Positions 13,055-25,099 of a stretch of 64,000 nucleotides of DNA are shown piece by piece. The DNA is from Rhipicephalus microplus (Eukaryota; Arthropoda; Arachnida; Ixodida; Ixodidae): assembly GCF_043290135.1 (NCBI RefSeq), contig NC_134701.1, forward strand, positions 67,342,002-67,406,001, given 5' to 3'. Below the pieces are notes generated by a model, which saw only the letters and a list, made by a program, of their open reading frames with translations, was not told where the DNA came from and ran no database searches. Both the position numbers and the translations under genes were made by a program. The stretch's first letter is position 1, and each line of letters opens with the position of its first letter.

Positions 13055-13282
13055 AGTGGCTAAGGTACTCGGCTGCTGACCCGCACATCACGGGTTCGAA
13101 CCCCGGCTGCGGCGGCTGCATTTCCGATGGAGGCGGAAATGGTGTAGGCTCGTGTGCTCAGATTTGGGCGCTCGTTAAAGAACCCCAGGTGGTCGGAATT
13201 TTCGGAGCCCTCCACTACGGCGTCTCTCATAATCATATGCTGGTTTTGGGACGTTAAACCCCACATATAAATCACTAAAATA
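13055..13282 (+). repeat. Ruka-like tRNA-derived SINE, copy 1
   Basis: It starts within the A-box region (AGTGGCTAAGGTACTCGG), has an intact B box (GGGTTCGAACCCC) at about 13092, then the tick-specific body (TTTCCGATGGAGGCGGAAAT, then GTTAAAGAACCCCAGGTGGT) and the end GGGACGTTAAACCCCACAT. The first few bases of the tRNA part are missing. It abuts the HINE-like element that begins at 13286. Confidence 0.9.
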
Positions 13283-13285
13283 AAA

Positions 13286-13888
13286 ATTGGCAGATCCCTC
13301 GTACATTGGGAATCGATGGTATGTGTAGCACAGATGAGGAAGGTTGATACGTCACTTCGAAATCAGCGCCTGGTATTTGTGTCCAGCGCATGGGTACTAT
13401 CAGCGCATGGGTATTACACCGATTTGCCTACTCTTCGTACTTGCGGGTGGCGAAACGCACTTGCGGCGTTTATCGCTTTGTTTCCGATTTGTTTTGAAGA
13501 GAAGAACGAGTTTTTTTAGCTTTGTGACCCGATTTGAAGTGGTAAGTCTATAAGATTAAGGCGGTGAAGCGAAACCGCTGAACATTCGCTGATTTTTGTA
13601 TCATCAGGTAACAGCTTTAAGCCAAACGAACACACACGGAGCTAGAAGTGCAAAGGCTAGACAAATCTGTGTACTATCCATCATTCACGTGCTCACTGAA
13701 GCGCCATGCGTTGCAGCTCCTATAGGCACTATCGCCAGAGTACCCTCTCGTGGTTATGCAGAAATTTTTATGGTGCTCGTCATCCATTCATGTCACGTAA
13801 TTCCCAATTTGGCATATGTGAAGCTAGTGGAACGGCCGAAAGCGGGCTATGAGCTAAGCATGTAGTCATTTTTACATGACACGCATAT
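13286..13888 (+). mobile_element. HINE/Helitron-like element D, left part
   Basis: Begins AAATTGGCAGATCCCTCGTA like copies B (19479) and C (35302), although the following hairpin is decayed. The last 150 bases are one repeat unit (GTCACGTAATTCCCAATTTG, then GGCATATGTGAAGCTAGTGG and TTTTACATGACACGCATAT). The element is cut at 13888 by the gypsy at 13889 and resumes at 23877. Between about 13360 and 13740 the sequence differs from copy B, so this copy has its own internal insertion or variant. Confidence 0.7.
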
Positions 13889-14792
13889 TGCCACCCTTAC
13901 GTAGTGGGTCGACGGCAAGAGCGGCTCTCAATCAGGAGAAAAAAAAAAGATCGCGCGCATCTTCTCTGCCCGAGAGCCAACCACGAGCAGTCATAACTAA
14001 TTCATTATCAGTGTGCTTTTCTCTGTCCAAATTTGGTCGCTCAGTCATACTGAAACTTTTTAAATCATTGGCTCCCCGTCATCTCCGAAGTATTCATTTA
14101 ATCTGGGCACCAGCGCACAAAGGTTTGTGTTAAACGAAATAGCTGATTCTCTTGCGAAGGCATCGCTTTCGACACCCGTCATTCCTATTTTCCCTCCTAC
14201 AGCACACATTACGGTGGCGCTATTTCACACACTTAAAATCAGGCAAAATTTATCAGACCCTGCACTGACGGCTTCTCCGGAGTACAACTACTTGTTATTT
14301 CTCTGGCGCAGTGAACTGTCTAATTCAAGGATGATGGAAGTTGTCATCACAAAATTTCGTTGCCGCGTTACCTCCCTCAACTTTCACTTGCATAGATCAG
14401 GTTTATTGAATTCCCCTATGTGCATTTACTGTAATCAAGAGGAAACAATCAGTCATTTTTATTACACAGTCGCCTTTTCAAGTTATCGAAATGGCGACAG
14501 TGTAAAATATCGGGAAAATTCACCTTATAATCGGCCAATCCCCTCCATTGGGTACGAGCCGTTTGCAGAGAAAAATAAGAACAACGACGGATCTCTTTTT
14601 TTTTCTTCGGTGGGTGGTTTCGATACTGATATAAAAGATCTTATTAAATTAAGTAATCGATTCTTGGCCGATCCCCTCAGTGGGTACGAGCCATGGCTGT
14701 GGAATAATAATAATCATCATAATCGTCATCCTGGAGATAGCTACTCGGTAGTTTGATACCCCCCCCCCCAGTACTTCTGAATCATCCTAACA
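13889..14792 (+). repeat. 5' LTR, interrupted by a LINE fragment
   Basis: The LTR begins TGCCACCC (13889), continues with AAGAGCGGCTCTCAATC and CGAGAGCCA to about 13994, and resumes at about 14725 (CATCCTGGAGATAGCTACT) to end CCTAACA at 14792. Compared with the 175-bp 3' LTR it carries many substitutions and indels, so the element is old. A poly-C run (14759-14769) replaces a mixed pyrimidine stretch. Confidence 0.85.
13995..14724 (+). pseudogene. I-type LINE C-terminal fragment inside the 5' LTR
   Basis: The frames read HLIWAPAHKG and NEIADSLAKASLS, the last catalytic block of a LINE-encoded RNase H, then KFRCRVTSLNFHLHRSGL and a zinc-knuckle-like end CIYCNQEETISHF. The 3' UTR has CGATTCTTGGCCGATCCCCT and a tail of AATAATAATAATCATCATAA. 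A 5-bp repeat GTCAT (13990-13994, 14725-14729) may be the target duplication; at that length it is weak. The copy is 5'-truncated, and a frame change occurs at 14130. Confidence 0.75.
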
Positions 14793-14822
14793 AACTGGTA
14801 GAGGTACGGGGTAGTCTCAAGG

Positions 14823-16215
14823 ATGCTGCAGATCCCAACCAGGGAGCCATCATACGAGTCCAGTGCCAGTCAACACTCCCGTGCATCGGGCCAGCCGCCG
14901 AATCAGGAGATTGCCTCCAGAAGTCGACGATACTGCTCCCACCACTTCGACAAATATGACCAGCGCTTCGGTGCAAACCTCGCCAACCGGCACGGGAAGC
15001 CTGACGTCGAACCGCTATACGTTGGAAAGCCCATGGGTACCGGCGACGTTCCATGGCACAGAGCGCGAGGACATTGAGGACTGGTTGGTGGAATTCGAGC
15101 ACGCAGCCACCTTGAATCAGTGGGACGACGCGGCGAAACTGGGTCGCATCTATTTCTACTTTGAAGACGGGGCACGTACATGGCATCAAAATCTAGAGGA
15201 GCAGCTAACGACGTGGCCCGAATTTTCTCATAGACTTCTGCAGACCTACGCCAGCACTGATCGCCAAGAACGAGCTGAACGAGCTATTCTTGCCGGCGTC
15301 CAGTTGTCAAACGAAACTGTGACCACGCACGTCGAAGACATGACGTGCCTCTTCCGACGGGCCAACCGAAGAATGAGAGAGGAGAAGAAATTGCGTCACT
15401 TGATGCGCGGTGTCAAGAAGCAGCTTTTTGCCAGCCTAGTATGGAGCCCTTTGAAGACAGTCGCGGAGTTTTTGTCCGAGGCCGTGACAATAAAAAAAAT
15501 GCTGCAGCAGCAATCCAACCAATACAACAGTCAAATCAGTGGCATATCCACTGCCGACATTTTCACAGCCACTGGAACCCGCAGGGACTGCCTACGTGAG
15601 CTCATCCGTACTATAGTACGTGAAGAGTTGCGAAAGGCTCTTGTAACACCTCATCCTACGGTTACCTCTATTACAACTGTGATCAAGGATGAGGTGCATC
15701 AGGCCCTCTGAGACACCCTGCCTCCTGTTACATCTGCGCCGGCTCCTGCTGAATACCACCGTGGGACAACCTACGCGGAAGCCTTGAAAGGCCCTGAAGT
15801 ATCGCCGCCATTGTTCGTTCATCTTGTTCCTGCTCTTTCACTCCAGTCAGCGCAGCACATAACGTACTACGAAGGCACGTAGAGGCCACTACCCTTGCCC
15901 TTTGTACGTGGCGCTTCTGTTGCCCATCGTTCGGTGCAACCGGTACAGTACATCGATGATCGGCACACGTCTCTCCTGAAGTCTGATGTTTGGCGCTCAT
16001 CTGATCGCCGGCCTCTATGCTTTCACTGTGGAGGACTTGATCACTTGTACCGCCAGTGCCCATATCGCCGCCTTGGACCTTGCGGCTTCTCTGCATACTC
16101 ACCGCCACACCATTACGGCCAGCGATCACGCGACATAGACTACTACCTCTCCCAGCAGCATGCACCACCGTCTGCCAGGCGCCAGTGGCGCTCTTCATTG
16201 CCGAGGCGATTTTAA
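14823..16215 (+). pseudogene. gag of the intronic gypsy element
   Basis: The natural start is probably ATG 14823 (MLQIPTREPSYESS), 30 bases after the LTR; near 14920 the reading shifts to the frame with PPEVDDTAPTTSTN. The retrotransposon Gag core follows (WLVEFEHAATLNQWDDAAKL, then FEDGARTWHQ and FSHRLLQTYAS). In-frame stops are TGA 15709-15711 and TAG 15880-15882. A CCHC nucleic-acid-binding knuckle CFHCGGLDHLYRQC is intact near 16018-16060. Gag would assemble the cytoplasmic particle; this copy cannot make it whole. Confidence 0.85.
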
Positions 16216-16402
16216 TCACCGCCCCAGCGGCATTCTACCGCACTGTCTCCTATCCCCCGCCGGGAAAACTAACCAAAGGTACCTCTGGAGGCGAGGTCGG
16301 TGAACGTCGAAGTGCTGAAGACCTTCCATTGACGCAGAACCGTACAGAAACTGGCCAGACATCACCTGCTGCTGCGAAGGATAGCCGCGGCTTTCACTCG
16401 AC

Positions 16403-16934
16403 ATGGCAGTGACAATTGATTGTTGTGCAGCTGATGCGTTAGTGGACACCGGCGCAGAATATTTTATACTGAGTGGGAAACTGACAGCGCAGCTTAAGAA
16501 AGTAATCACTGTAGGCCCGTGTGCTCAGATTTCGGTGCACGTTAAAGAACCTCAGGTGGTCGAAATTTCCGGAGCCCTCCACTACGGCGTCTCTCATAAT
16601 CATATGGTGGTTTTGGGACGTTAAGCCCCACATATCAATCAAGAGAGTAATCACATCATGGCATAAATTGCAGATTCCGACAAGTGGGCACGTCGTTACT
16701 CCACTAGGTGCCTGCGAAACTAGAGTACAGATTCAAGGATATGCAGTCATAGCAAGCTGCCTTGTTCTACGCGAATGCTCCCGTGGCGTCATTCTGGGAG
16801 TTGATTTTCTACAGGAAAATGGAGCTATCATTTATTTGAAAGAGCGCCGCGTCACGTCTCAGCCCAGCGAGCAATCAACGTGCAGGATAACGGAAGGTGT
16901 GTCGACGTACTCCGTATTCCTGAACAGAGCGTGA
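16403..16934 (+). pseudogene. Retropepsin (protease) of the intronic gypsy, split by a SINE
   Basis: The first half reads CCAADALVDTGAEYFILSG, with the catalytic DTG triplet; the second half, after a SINE, reads from ITSWHKLQIPTSG to CSRGVILGVDFLQENGA, the C-terminal flap-to-helix part. The frame before the SINE is 2 and after it 0. SINE plus duplicated target is 145 bp (3n+1), which by itself accounts for the change. Confidence 0.85.
16510..16641 (+). repeat. Ruka-like SINE, copy 2 (5'-truncated), inside protease
   Basis: It starts at GTAGGCCCGTGTGCTCAGAT and ends CACATATCAATCA, lacking the tRNA part. It is flanked by AGAAAGTAATCAC (16497-16509) and AGAGAGTAATCAC (16642-16654), a 13-bp target duplication with one mismatch. 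Confidence 0.92.
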
Positions 16935-18640
16935 CGCTTCCTCCACGAGCAAGTGTTCTAGTTGACGTCACATATTGTGGTTCTGGCAATGGCGAAGTGG
17001 TGGCTGAGACAAACTCCGAACACCTCCTGCAGCAAGGCATTTGCGTGGCTAGAAGTGTAATACACCTTCATGATGACTGATCTGAATTGCTCGTTACGAA
17101 CTATAGCAACGAGCATCGACACCTTTTCTGTGGAACTTCAATAGCGTTTGCCCGCGAAGTAGCAAACGTCACTAACTGTTTCACGTCAGAAATAGTGGAT
17201 ACCGCAGGCCCGTCAATGAGTAATATTGATATCCATCTATCTGTCCATCGATAACCAGACTGCGCTGCGAACGCTCTTGTTCGAGTTCAGGTCTTCCTTC
17301 GCAACTTGCTCAAAGATCCGCCAGACGTCCGTCACTCAACAGAGGATCATCGCATACGAGGACGCACGCCCAATACACCCGCACCTCTACGGCGTGTCGG
17401 CTAAAGAACGTGAAGTCCACGAGATGCTTGACGATGGCGTTATTGAACCGTCCCATCCAACAGACCGTGGTCATCTCCAGTCATCCTTGTCAAAAAGAAG
17501 GACGGGTCACTATGCTTCTGCATCGAATACCGAATCTTAACAACGTGACCAAAAGAATGTTTACACGCTGCCGCGTATCGATGATTCGCGGGATAGGCTT
17601 TGTCGTGCCTTTTATTTCACTTCTCTCCATCTCAGAAGCGGGTACTGGCAAATGAACGTAGATCAGCGAGACCACGATAAACCAGTCTTCGTGACTCCAG
17701 ACGGGCTGTAACAATTTCGAGTACTTCTTTTCGGCGTCTGTTCAGCTCCGACAACTTTCCAGGTTATGCTGGACACTGTACCCACAAGGCTAGAATGGCA
17801 GCCTTGTCTTGTCTACCTTGATGATGTGGTGGTCTTTTCTGTCGCGTTCAAGCAGCACCTTCACCGCCTGCGCAGCGTGCGGGAGGCTATCTGATCGGCA
17901 AACCTCACACTAAAGACACAGAAGTGCCACTTTGGCTATGAGGAACTTAAATTTCTTGAACATGTAGTTAGCACCGAAGAGGCCCGGCCCGATCCAGACA
18001 AGCTTGCCGCTGTTGCCGAATTACCAGCTCCTGTGGATAAGAAAGCCGTCCGGCGCATCCTTGGTTTGTGCGCCAACTAACGCCGGTTCGTTCATGGCTT
18101 TTCACAGATAGCAGAACGTCTGACTCGTCACACAAGGGACGACACGCCGTTTGTCCAGAAAAAACGAGCAACACGCAGCTTTTGATGAGCTGCGAACACT
18201 CATGCAATCAGCGTCTGTTCTCGCTCATTTTGACAATGATGCTGACACGGAGGTCCATACTGACGCTAATAACATTGGTCTCGGTGCAGTGCTCGTTCAG
18301 CGTCAAGATGACATCAAAAGAGTTATAGCCTACGCCAGCCGCTCTTTATCCCGGGCCGAGGCGAATTCTTCCACTACGGAGAAAGAGTGCCTCGCAGTCG
18401 TGTGGGCAATCACCAAGTTCTGCCCGTACCTATATGGTCGTCCCTTCAAGATAGTGACGGACCACTGCTCTGTTGGTTGGCAAGCCTGCGCAACCCTTCA
18501 GGATGACTAGCACGGTGGAGCTTGCGGTTTCGGGAATTTGACACCATAGTCGATAAGTCCAGTCGTAAACATGAAGACACTGACACACTGTCACGCGCAC
18601 CCCTTCATGTCGTCAGTCAGGAAGCATAAAAAGACAAAGG
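16935..18640 (+). pseudogene. RT and RNase H of the intronic gypsy, heavily decayed
   Basis: Pieces in several frames give the RT blocks: HPHLYGVSAKEREVHEMLDD, DGVIEPSHPT, TLPRIDDS, TSLHLRSGYWQMNVDQ, the YLDDVVVF catalytic box near 17813, and the thumb start KKAVRRILGLCA. RNase H follows as [43 protein letters not shown] and [12 protein letters not shown] (about 18270-18470). There are at least four frame changes plus stops. It is a different gypsy lineage from the copies at 1 and 27421: more divergent, with other gag and LTR sequence. Confidence 0.85.
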
Positions 18641-19478
18641 TTTCCTAGGAGCCATTAGCTCATCATACTTGAGCAAACGGCAACGAGAAGACGGGGAGAT
18701 TTGTCCAATCTTAGATCACTTAGAGGGCCAGGACGCAATCATACCACGTCATTTATCCCGCTCGATGTCGTTCTGCCTGCGATACATCGTGTAGAATAAG
18801 AACGCTCGTTCGAACAACCGTGCTTACCTACTGGTGGTTCCGATAAACATGCGAGACGACGTCCTCTTCACCTGCCATGATGAACCCACATCCGGTCATC
18901 TAAGCTACTCACGGACACTTGCCAGAGTGAGCGAGACGGACTATTGTTCCAGACTTTCAGCAAGCGTCAAGAAGTACTTTAAGGGCTGTGGGAAATATGA
19001 GCGCCGAAAGAAACCATCTGTTAAGCCAGCTGGTTCGCTCCAGCCCATTTAAGCACCTTGACGCCGCTCGACCAAGTCGGCATGGACATTCTCAGGCCAT
19101 TTCCCCTGTCTGCGGACAGCAACAAATGGGTGATCATCGCGACCGACTATTTGACACGCTACGCTGAGACGCAGGCGATCCCACGAGCCACGGCTTCTGA
19201 GCTAGCACAATTTTGCATGCGACACATCGTGTTACGACATGGTGCTCCTTCCAGTATAATAACGGACAGAAGCACGGCACTCACGGCGCAGATTGTGGAC
19301 AAAGTTTTCAAACTAAGCAACACCAGACACCGTAAGACAACCGTGTACCACCCGCCAACCAACGGACTTACAGCGGATTAAGACGGATTAAGACCCTCGC
19401 TGACATGATCGCAATGTAAATCGACGTACAACACAAAACATGGGACTGGATCTTGCCTTACGTAACCTTTGCGTATAA
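18641..19478 (+). pseudogene. Integrase of the intronic gypsy, part 1
   Basis: The zinc-binding region HDEPTSGHLSYSRTLARVSE is followed by CGKYERRKK, where the second Cys of the expected C-x2-C is replaced. The catalytic core has D in VGMDIL and D in IITDRS; the third acidic residue, expected just after TNGLT, is destroyed by a 10-bp tandem duplication (CGGATTAAGA at 19374-19383 and 19384-19393). The reading ends in WDWILPYVTFAY, where element B is inserted. Confidence 0.88.
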
Positions 19479-21307
<1,829 letters not shown>

Positions 21308-21492
21308 TACCGCCGTGCAAGAGACCACGCGATTCGCACCATTACGGCTTCACTACGGCCACGAAGTGCAGACCATGCTAGACTCTATACTACCATGTCA
21401 AGACGACGACGAGTTGGCAACTGACGCCGAATAATTCGCAGAGCGTGCTGAGGAAGGGCAGCAGCTCACGCGACTGCAAGTCGGCCAGCAAC
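21308..21492 (+). pseudogene. Integrase of the intronic gypsy, part 2
   Basis: Directly after element B the integrase resumes: TAVQETTRFAPLRLHYGH, then ATDAE, a TAA stop (21431-21433), then FAERAEEGQQLTRLQVGQQ. It ends at GCAAC (21488-21492), the left copy of the duplication around repeat X. Confidence 0.85.
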
Positions 21493-21538
21493 GGGACTCG
21501 CTCACTGGATTTCGTGCTGACCGGTTGTGCCCTCGCGA

Positions 21539-22797
21539 TATAAAGGCTATGTATAGTGGTTCGTTACATTCTGAGCATTTCTCTATTACCTGATTGATAG
21601 TACGACCACATTCATACTATAAATCAGGTAATAGAGAAATGCTCAGAATATAACGAACCACTATACATACATAGCCTTTATAGATTACGAGAAGGCGTTT
21701 GATTCAGTAGAAATATCAGCCGTCATGCAGACACTGTGGAATCAGGGCGTCGATGAAGTATATATAAACATTCTGGAAGAAATCTACAGGGGATCAACTG
21801 CTACCATAGTGCTTCATAAAGAAAGCAACAGAATACCAATCAAGAAGGGTGTAAGGCAGGGGGACACAATTTCCCCAATGCTATTTACCGCGTGCTTACA
21901 GGAGGTTTTCAGAAGCCTAGAATGGGAACAGTTAGGAATAAGAGTCAATGGAGAATACCTTGGTAACCTGCGCTTCGCCGATGACATTGCATTGCTGAGT
22001 AACTCGGGGGACGAATTGCAACTCATGATTACGGAGTTAGACAAGGAGAGCAGAAAGGTTGGTCTTAAAATTAATCTGCAGAGAACGAAAGTAATGTACA
22101 ACAACCTCGGAAAAGAGCAGCGCTTTGAGATAGATAATAATGCACTTCAAGTTGTAAAAGACTATGTCTACTTAGGGCAGGTAATAACCACGAAGCCGAA
22201 CCACGAGATTGAAGTAACTAGAAAAATAAGAATGGGGTGGAGGACATTTGGCAAGCACTCTCAAATTATGACAGGTAGATTGCCACTATCCCTCAAGTGG
22301 AAGGTATATAACAGCTGTATCTTGCCGGTACTTAGCTACGGAGCAGAAAGCTGGAGACTTACAAAGAGGGTTCTGCTTAAATTGAGGACGACGCAGCGAG
22401 CAATGGAAAGAAAAATGGCAGGTGTAACTTTAAGAGACAAGAAGAGAGCAGAGTGGATTAGGGAACAAACGGGGCTTACGGATATTATAGTTGCAATCAA
22501 GAAGAGAAAATGGACATGTGTCGGGCATGTAGCGCGTAGACAGGATAACCGTTGGTCATGAAGGGTAACTAACTAGAGTTCCAGAGAAGGCAAGCGTGTT
22601 AGGGGGAGACAGAAGATTAGGTGGGCAGATGAGATTAAGAAGTTTGCGGGTATAAATTGGCAGCAGCAAGCACAGGACCGGGTTAACTGGCGGAACATGG
22701 GAGAGGCCTTTGTCCTGCAGTAGACGTAGTCAGGCTGAAGAAGATGATGATGGTGGTGGTGATGATGATGATGATGATGATGACGATGATGATGATA
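21539..22797 (+). mobile_element. 5'-truncated RTE-clade LINE with inverted 5' end
   Basis: The left 57 bases (21539-21595) are the inverted copy of 21622-21682, separated by a 26-base loop. The coding part follows and the 3' end is a GAT-rich simple repeat (about 22743-22797), as is usual for RTE elements. The stretch just before the tail (GGCCTTTGTCCTGCAGTAGA) is the familiar 3' end of tick RTE copies. The target duplication is not clear (GATA at both edges at most). Confidence 0.85.
21679..22723 (+). pseudogene. RTE reverse transcriptase, C-terminal two thirds
   Basis: The frame reads FIDYEKAFDSVE, then PIKKGVRQGDTISPMLFTAC, LRFADDIALLSNSGDEL (FADD catalytic box near 21972-21990), KVGLKINLQRTKVM, then the C-terminal CVGHVARRQDNRW block and IRWADEIKKFAG. 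A long open stretch runs to TGA 22559-22561, with a second stop TAG 22574-22576; the same frame then continues to a natural-looking stop at 22721-22723. Endonuclease and the RT N-terminus are missing by truncation. Of all LINE pieces here it is the best preserved, hence probably the youngest. Confidence 0.92.
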
Positions 22798-23188
22798 CCG
22801 TACGATAGCGCAGATCTGGTCGACTGGGCTCGCCCTAAGCACTCTCCTGACGCCGGTCCCCGACGACGACGACAGCGTAGCTCTGGCCGACTGGATTAGC
22901 CCTACGCCATCTCCTGTCGCCGACAAGAGCTCTTGCCAGTGGTGCTCGGTCCTCGGTCTCCCGCAACCATGTCCATCTTTCCTGTCTTCTCCTTACTTCC
23001 GTCGTACGTTGTCCCTGCGCCTCGTTCTTTCCTTCCTCTCTCTCTATCTCTTAACCCTCTAATGCTATCCTTTTAATCCCTCCTTTACCCCCACCCTTCG
23101 TGAGCTACTGTTGAGGTGTCGTCCCCCTGAGAGGCAGTTACGGGGCTCACTTTTCTTTTCTTTTCATTTAAAATCACCCCCCCCCCCC

Positions 23189-23444
23189 GCAACAGCAGGC
23201 AGACACAAGACGCAATAACACCCACCACAGAGAAGTGTTCTACAACCCCGGAGACCAAGTTAGGCTGTGGACGCCCTTCCACCACCGAGGCCTTAGTGAA
23301 AAGTTACTGAACCGGTACTTTGGCCCAAGTGAAATGTTACGTTGCGTCAGTGACGTCAACTACGAAGTGGTTCCGTATACTCGACACCGCAAGCATGGAA
23401 CAGGACACGGGCGAGGCTGGACGTCGTTCATGTGTTGCGCATGA
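23189..23444 (+). pseudogene. Integrase C-terminus of the intronic gypsy, part 3
   Basis: The frame QQADTRRNNTHHREVFYNPG continues to DQVRLWTPFHHRGLSEKLL, then RYFGPSEMLRCVSDVNYEVV, the Ty3/gypsy integrase C-terminal GPY/F-type module. The GPY triplet reads GPS here. It terminates near 23444; 23445-23701 is a T-rich 3' untranslated stretch without an obvious polypurine tract. Confidence 0.85.
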
Positions 23445-23701
23445 AACCATTTATTGCGCGTTGTTCTTAATTTTTTATTTACCATACACCGCTCTTTGTG
23501 CATTTTATTTATTTTTGTGAATTTCCTTCTTTGTTCATTGACTTTTCCTCTATTGGCACGCTCTTCAATTTCTACTATCACTCTACCCGAATTTCCAATT
23601 TCTTTTTTTTTTCACGTGCCTATGTAGTAGCATCGCGGTGCTGCTATGTACTTTTCTTTCCATCTTTCGGTGCCTTTTTTTTCTTTTCGTAAGGGTGACA
23701 T

Positions 23702-23876
23702 TGCCACCCGCATTCAGTGGGTCGATTGCAAGAGCGGCTCTCAATCTGGAGGAAAAAAAGAAGATCGCGTGCTTGTTCTCTGCTCGAGAGCCAGCTGCGT
23801 CTGACGCATCGTCCTGGAGCTAGCTACTTGGTGGTTTAACACCCTCCTCCCCCAGCACTTCTGAATTATCGTAACA
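23702..23876 (+). repeat. 3' LTR of the intronic gypsy (175 bp)
   Basis: TGCCACCCGCATTCAGTGGG to ATTATCGTAACA, colinear with the two halves of the 5' LTR. It is followed by ATAT (23877-23880), the target duplication. No clear TATA or AATAAA is present in this short LTR. Confidence 0.88.
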
Positions 23877-25099
23877 ATATCGCGATGATCATGCTTGCAC
23901 AAGTCGCATACATTCGCCGTCCGTTCACGTCGCGTAATACCATATTTGGTCAATTCGAAGCTAACGAAACGGCCGGAGGCGCGTTATGAACGTAGCATGT
24001 AGTCGTGTTTTACATGACGCGCATGTCATAAGTTTGTTTGGACGTGTGACTTAACTTGGTATTCACGTCACGTAATATCACTTTTGGCATATGTGAAACT
24101 AGAAAAACTGCCGCGAGCCCACTAAGAGCGTAGCATGTAGTCATGTTTTACACAACACGCATAATATGGTTATCATGTATGCACCAGTCATATACCTTCA
24201 TCTTCTATTCACGTCACTTAATATCGAATTTGGTATATGTGAAGCTAGCAATACAGCCGCGACCACATTATGGGCGTCGTATGTAGTCCTTTTTACATGA
24301 CACGGATTCCATGATTATGATGTTTGCACCAGTCACATACCTTCGTCATCCTTTGACGTCACGTACCAGCAAATTTGGTATATGTGAAGCTGGCAAAACG
24401 GCTGCGAGCGCACTATGAGCGTAGCAAGTAGTCATGTTTTACATGACACGCATGTCACGATTATGATGTCTGGACGTGTCACTTACTTTCGTCGTCCGTT
24501 CGCACCCTGGAATACCAAATTTGATATATGTGAAGCTAGTGAAACGGCCGCGAGCGCTTCATGAGCGTAGCATGCAATCCTGTTCTTACACGAAATGCAT
24601 GCTATGATTTCCGTGTTTGGACCTGTCACATATGTTCGCCACCCAGTCAAGTAATACCATACTGTTCTTGCAATGTGTGATATGAATGAAACCACCGGAA
24701 CAGCAGCAAGATCATCATTTGTAATTCATGATTTTATGACATACATGTCAAGACTTTTATGTTATGACTAGACATTTATGCTCGTCATGTAGTCGGGTTG
24801 TGTCATACAAATTTTGGGTGTATATTGGATTATCCATACTGCCAGGAGAGCTGGCGGCTGCATTTCCGATGGAGGCGGAAATGTTGTAGGCCCGTGTGCT
24901 CAGATTTGGGTGCACGTTAAAGAACCCCAGGTGGTCGAAATTTCCGGAGCCCTCCACTACGGCGTCTCTCATAATCATATGGTGGTTTTGGGACGTTAAA
25001 CCCCACATATCAATCAATCAATCAAAGTCGTAAATAGGCAACAAGATAGACAGATACGGTCAAAGTAGCCGAAGTTCTTTAAGAAATGTTTCGCATTTA
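23877..25099 (+). mobile_element. HINE/Helitron-like element D, right part
   Basis: It resumes within the same repeat unit cut at 13888. Marker points (TATGTGAAGCTAGC type) lie at 24093, 24239, 24384 and 24530, giving units of 145-146 bp. The tail has a short GATAGACAGATACGGTCAAAG and ends GTTTCGCATTTA, matching the right end of copy B. A Ruka SINE is inserted near the end (24853). Confidence 0.7.
24853..25024 (+). repeat. Ruka-like SINE, copy 3 (5'-truncated)
   Basis: It starts GGCGGCTGCATTTCCGATGG, just 3' of the tRNA part, and ends in CAATCAATCAATCAA. It interrupts the right end of HINE-like element D just before AAAGTCGTAAATAGG. No convincing target duplication was found. Confidence 0.92.

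Larger units (their letters stand above)
21493..23188 (+). repeat. Dispersed repeat X, copy 2, carrying an RTE insertion
   Basis: It begins GGGACTCGCTCACTGG, is interrupted by the RTE at about 21539-22797, and ends TTACGGGGCTCAC, a T-rich stretch and a 12-base poly-C. It is bounded by GCAAC (21488-21492, 23189-23193); collapsing the duplication restores the integrase glutamine run. Without the RTE it is about 440 bp. An internal near-duplication (TCTGGTCGACTGG and TCTGGCCGACTGG, about 22818 and 22880) is present. A solo LTR is possible from the 5-bp duplication, but TG/CA ends are absent. Confidence 0.7.

Noticed and set aside
15728..16219. 163-codon minus-strand frame opposite gag
   Set aside because: Shadow of the gag and zinc-knuckle coding strand.
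22573..22926. Minus-strand His-rich frame
   Set aside because: Antisense of the GAT tail of the RTE.
24757..25017. Minus-strand frame reading MIDMWGLTSQNHHMIMRD, recurring at 13060, 16439 and 35623
   Set aside because: It is the antisense of the Ruka SINE. Recurrence reflects the repeat, not a conserved protein.
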